Positions 4,546 through 5,985 of a DNA stretch of 5,985 nucleotides are shown piece by piece; within the stretch, counting starts at the first letter, position 1, and each line of letters starts with the position of its first letter. Source of the stretch: an uncultured Oscillospiraceae bacterium (lineage in GTDB: Bacteria > Bacillota > Clostridia > Oscillospirales > Ruminococcaceae). The notes beneath the pieces are model-generated. The model had not been told where the DNA came from. It searched no databases and was given only the letters and a program-made list of their open reading frames with translations. Both the position numbers and the translations under genes were made by a program. The stretch spans positions 1 through 5,985 of the forward strand of contig USFO01000092.1 in NCBI GenBank assembly GCA_900553955.1, read 5' to 3'.

Positions 4546-5751
4546 ATGAAAGTACTTGTTATCAACGCAGGCAGCTCTTCCCTCAAATACCAGCTCATCG
4601 AGATGGACAACGAAGAAGTTGTTGCAAAGGGCCTTTGCGAAAGAATCGGCATCGACGGCCACATCAGCCACAAAACCGCTGCGGGCTGGAAAACCGAATA
4701 CGACGTGGCGTTCCCCACCCACAAAGAAGCTTTTGAAGAGCTTGTAAAGCTCCTTACCGAGGGCGAAAACAAAGTTGTTTCCGACATTAAGGAAATCAAG
4801 GCTATCGGCCACCGTGTTCTCCACGGTTCCGAAAAGTATAAAGCTTCCACTGTCATCACCGACGAGGTTATCGAGGATATCGGCGTGAAGTTCAAGGATC
4901 TCGGACCTCTTCACAACCCGCCCCAGGCAGTCGCCATGAAGGCTTGCCAGGAGGTTTTCGGCAAAGAGACCCCCATGGTCGCTGTTTTCGACACCTCCTT
5001 CCACCAGACCATGCCCCCCAAGGCATATATGTTCGGTATTCCTTACGAATATTATGAGAAGTATTCCATCCGCCGCTACGGCTTCCACGGAACCTCTCAC
5101 CGCTACATAACCAAGAGATATTTTGAAATCACAGGCAAGAACCCCGAGGGCACCAAGCTCGTTATCTGCCATCTGGGCAACGGCTCCTCCCTTTCCGCTG
5201 TAAAGGACGGCAAGGTAGTGGACACCTCCATGGGTCTTACCCCTCTTGACGGCTTTATTATGGGAACCCGCTGCGGCGGTATCGACCCCAGCGTTGTCAC
5301 CTATGTTATGGACAAAGAGGGCTTCACCCCCGAAGAAATGTCCAACCTTATGAACAAGAAATCCGGCTTCCTCGGAATTTCCGGCATCAGCTCCGACTGC
5401 CGCGACCTTGAGTCCGCCGCAGACGAGGGCAACGAAAGAGCGAAGCTCGCCCTTGATATGTTCTGCTACCAGATTAAGAAGATCCTTGGCGGCTACGCAG
5501 CAGCCATGGGCGGCGTTGACGCTGTTATCTTCACCGGCGGTATCGGCGAAAACTCCGCAAGACAGCGCGCCGCCATCTGCGAGAACCTTGAGTATCTCGG
5601 ACTTTCCATCGGCAAAGAGCTGAACAACAACGCATCCCGCAAGGAGGCATCCTTCCAGACCGGTGATTCCAAGGTCGAGGCATGGGTCATCCCCACCAAC
5701 GAGGAAATCATGATTGCCAAGGACACCGTAGAGAAGGTATTCGGCAAATAA
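4546..5751 (+). CDS. ackA: Acetate kinase
   Basis: The 401-residue product interconverts acetyl phosphate plus ADP and acetate plus ATP in the cytosol. In fermenters it yields ATP as acetate is excreted. It belongs to the ASKHA sugar-kinase fold. LVINAGSSSLKY (4-15) carries Asn7. HRVLHG (89-94) holds the substrate Arg90. FDTSFH (148-153) has the catalytic Asp149. YGFHGTSH (178-185) has His181. CHLGNGSSL (208-216) is the phosphate-binding loop. MGTRCGGIDP (239-248) has Arg242, and FTGGIGENS (329-337) is the adenosine motif. PTNEE (383-387) supplies the metal-site Glu. All key residues of the family are present. pta, its frequent partner, is not adjacent here, so acetyl phosphate must come from a gene elsewhere. 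The gene has its own likely promoter and terminator and stands alone. Its codon choice is regular (TCC, AAC and GGC frequent), fitting high expression. Confidence 0.98.
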   Translation: MKVLVINAGSSSLKYQLIEMDNEEVVAKGLCERIGIDGHISHKTAAGWKTEYDVAFPTHKEAFEELVKLLTEGENKVVSDIKEIKAIGHRVLHGSEKYKASTVITDEVIEDIGVKFKDLGPLHNPPQAVAMKACQEVFGKETPMVAVFDTSFHQTMPPKAYMFGIPYEYYEKYSIRRYGFHGTSHRYITKRYFEITGKNPEGTKLVICHLGNGSSLSAVKDGKVVDTSMGLTPLDGFIMGTRCGGIDPSVVTYVMDKEGFTPEEMSNLMNKKSGFLGISGISSDCRDLESAADEGNERAKLALDMFCYQIKKILGGYAAAMGGVDAVIFTGGIGENSARQRAAICENLEYLGLSIGKELNNNASRKEASFQTGDSKVEAWVIPTNEEIMIAKDTVEKVFGK

Positions 5752-5782
5752 TTTATTCCACAAAAAAGTCCCGCTTTTCTCG

Positions 5783-5812
5783 GCTCCCCTGTGCAAGGGG
5801 AGCTGTTTTTTT
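5783..5812 (+). terminator. ackA intrinsic terminator
   Basis: GCTCCCCT (5783-5790) and AGGGGAGC (5796-5803) form a perfect eight-pair stem with a five-base loop, followed by TG and seven T (5806-5812). It lies 31 bp after the stop codon. This is the strongest terminator in the window. Confidence 0.85.
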
Positions 5813-5831
5813 GCCCCAACGGGGCAAAAAA
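5807..5831. repeat. TTTTTTGCCCC palindrome after ackA
   Basis: TTTTTTGCCCC (5807-5817), loop AAC, and GGGGCAAAAAA (5821-5831) form an eleven-pair perfect palindrome overlapping the T run of the ackA terminator. CTCGG just before the terminator stem (5779-5783) can pair with CCGAG (5833-5837), enclosing both hairpins. The same palindrome core occurs at 3813-3835, in the same order after a CT-rich hairpin, so the two gene ends share a module. Confidence 0.65.
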
Positions 5832-5858
5832 CCGAGGGGCTGTATCGGCAACCGGTTA

Positions 5859-5872
5859 TAGCGTTTACGCTA
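5859..5872. repeat. Short perfect dyad
   Basis: TAGCGT-TT-ACGCTA is a six-pair inverted repeat in the region after the ackA terminator. No function is evident, and a chance origin cannot be excluded. Confidence 0.3.
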
Positions 5873-5882
5873 AACCTACTGC

Positions 5883-5985
5883 TACACTTTTTGCGCTGCG
5901 GAAAATCTGTGCTTTGCGGCGGGGAGCGCGTAGCCTTCCCCTTGGGGAAGGTGGCGCGGTGCGGCGCTGCGCCGCACCGTGACGG
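5883..5985 (-). repeat. Hairpin repeat family A, reversed copy R2 (cut by window end)
   Basis: On the - strand this copy reads CCGTCACGGTGC, a GC palindrome, CCACC, the H3 hairpin CCTTCCCC-AA-GGGGAAGG, and a linker with CTCCCCGCC and GCACAGAT, ending near AAAGTG. That is the order of the tandem array at 3970-4303. The H2 slot is GGTGCGGCGC-T-GCGCCGCACC on the + strand (5958-5978), different in its inner part from the array copies. H1 would lie beyond the window end. Confidence 0.75.

Noticed and set aside
4423..5796. 457-codon open frame antisense to ackA
   Set aside because: It spans ackA on the opposite strand with no ribosome binding site or recognisable domain. Its composition is what regular GC-rich codon use gives on the complement.
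5791..5982. 63-codon frame after ackA
   Set aside because: It starts in the terminator loop and runs through hairpins and repeat R2, with no coding signature.

Overview
This window looks like a chromosomal housekeeping segment of a Gram-positive Clostridia-type bacterium, probably a gut-associated Oscillospirales/Ruminococcaceae relative. That placement is inference. It rests on the rplI-dnaB gene order, strong AAGGAG-type ribosome binding sites, the clostridial flavour of the TilS and DnaB proteins, and GC-rich intergenic palindromic repeats of a kind I associate with this group. No database search was possible.

Four complete genes lie on the + strand. rplI (ribosomal protein L9, 291-734) is followed after 193 bp by dnaB (replicative helicase, TTG start, 928-2277). 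dnaB overlaps tilS (tRNA-Ile lysidine synthetase, 2274-3737) by ATGA, so those two are probably translationally coupled. After an 808-bp gene-free gap comes ackA (acetate kinase, 4546-5751), which has its own likely promoter and a strong intrinsic terminator. The first three genes serve translation, replication and tRNA decoding. ackA serves substrate-level ATP formation and acetate overflow, and is a separate transcription unit.

None of the genes is a novel system. The unusual content is the non-coding DNA. (1) One hairpin-rich repeat family occurs at least five times: once reversed just after tilS, three times as a head-to-tail array with a 136-bp period, and once reversed after ackA, cut by the window end. 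One hairpin slot in this family changes sequence between copies yet stays self-complementary. (2) The first two copies face each other and form a foldback of about 285 bp, centred near a perfect dyad at 3901-3918. (3) A second repeat family precedes both rplI and dnaB. (4) The 5' end of tilS is built from four 21-bp repeats encoding a seven-residue S/T-rich repeat, and the octamer TTGAGCAC recurs through the first 430 bp of the gene on both strands.

Gene-free stretches: 1-290 (repeat B copy 1 and hairpins), 735-927 (repeat B copy 2), 3738-4545 (foldback, tandem array, ackA promoter and leader) and 5752-5985 (terminator, hairpins, reversed repeat copy). I saw no tRNA, rRNA, CRISPR array, transposase or phage gene.
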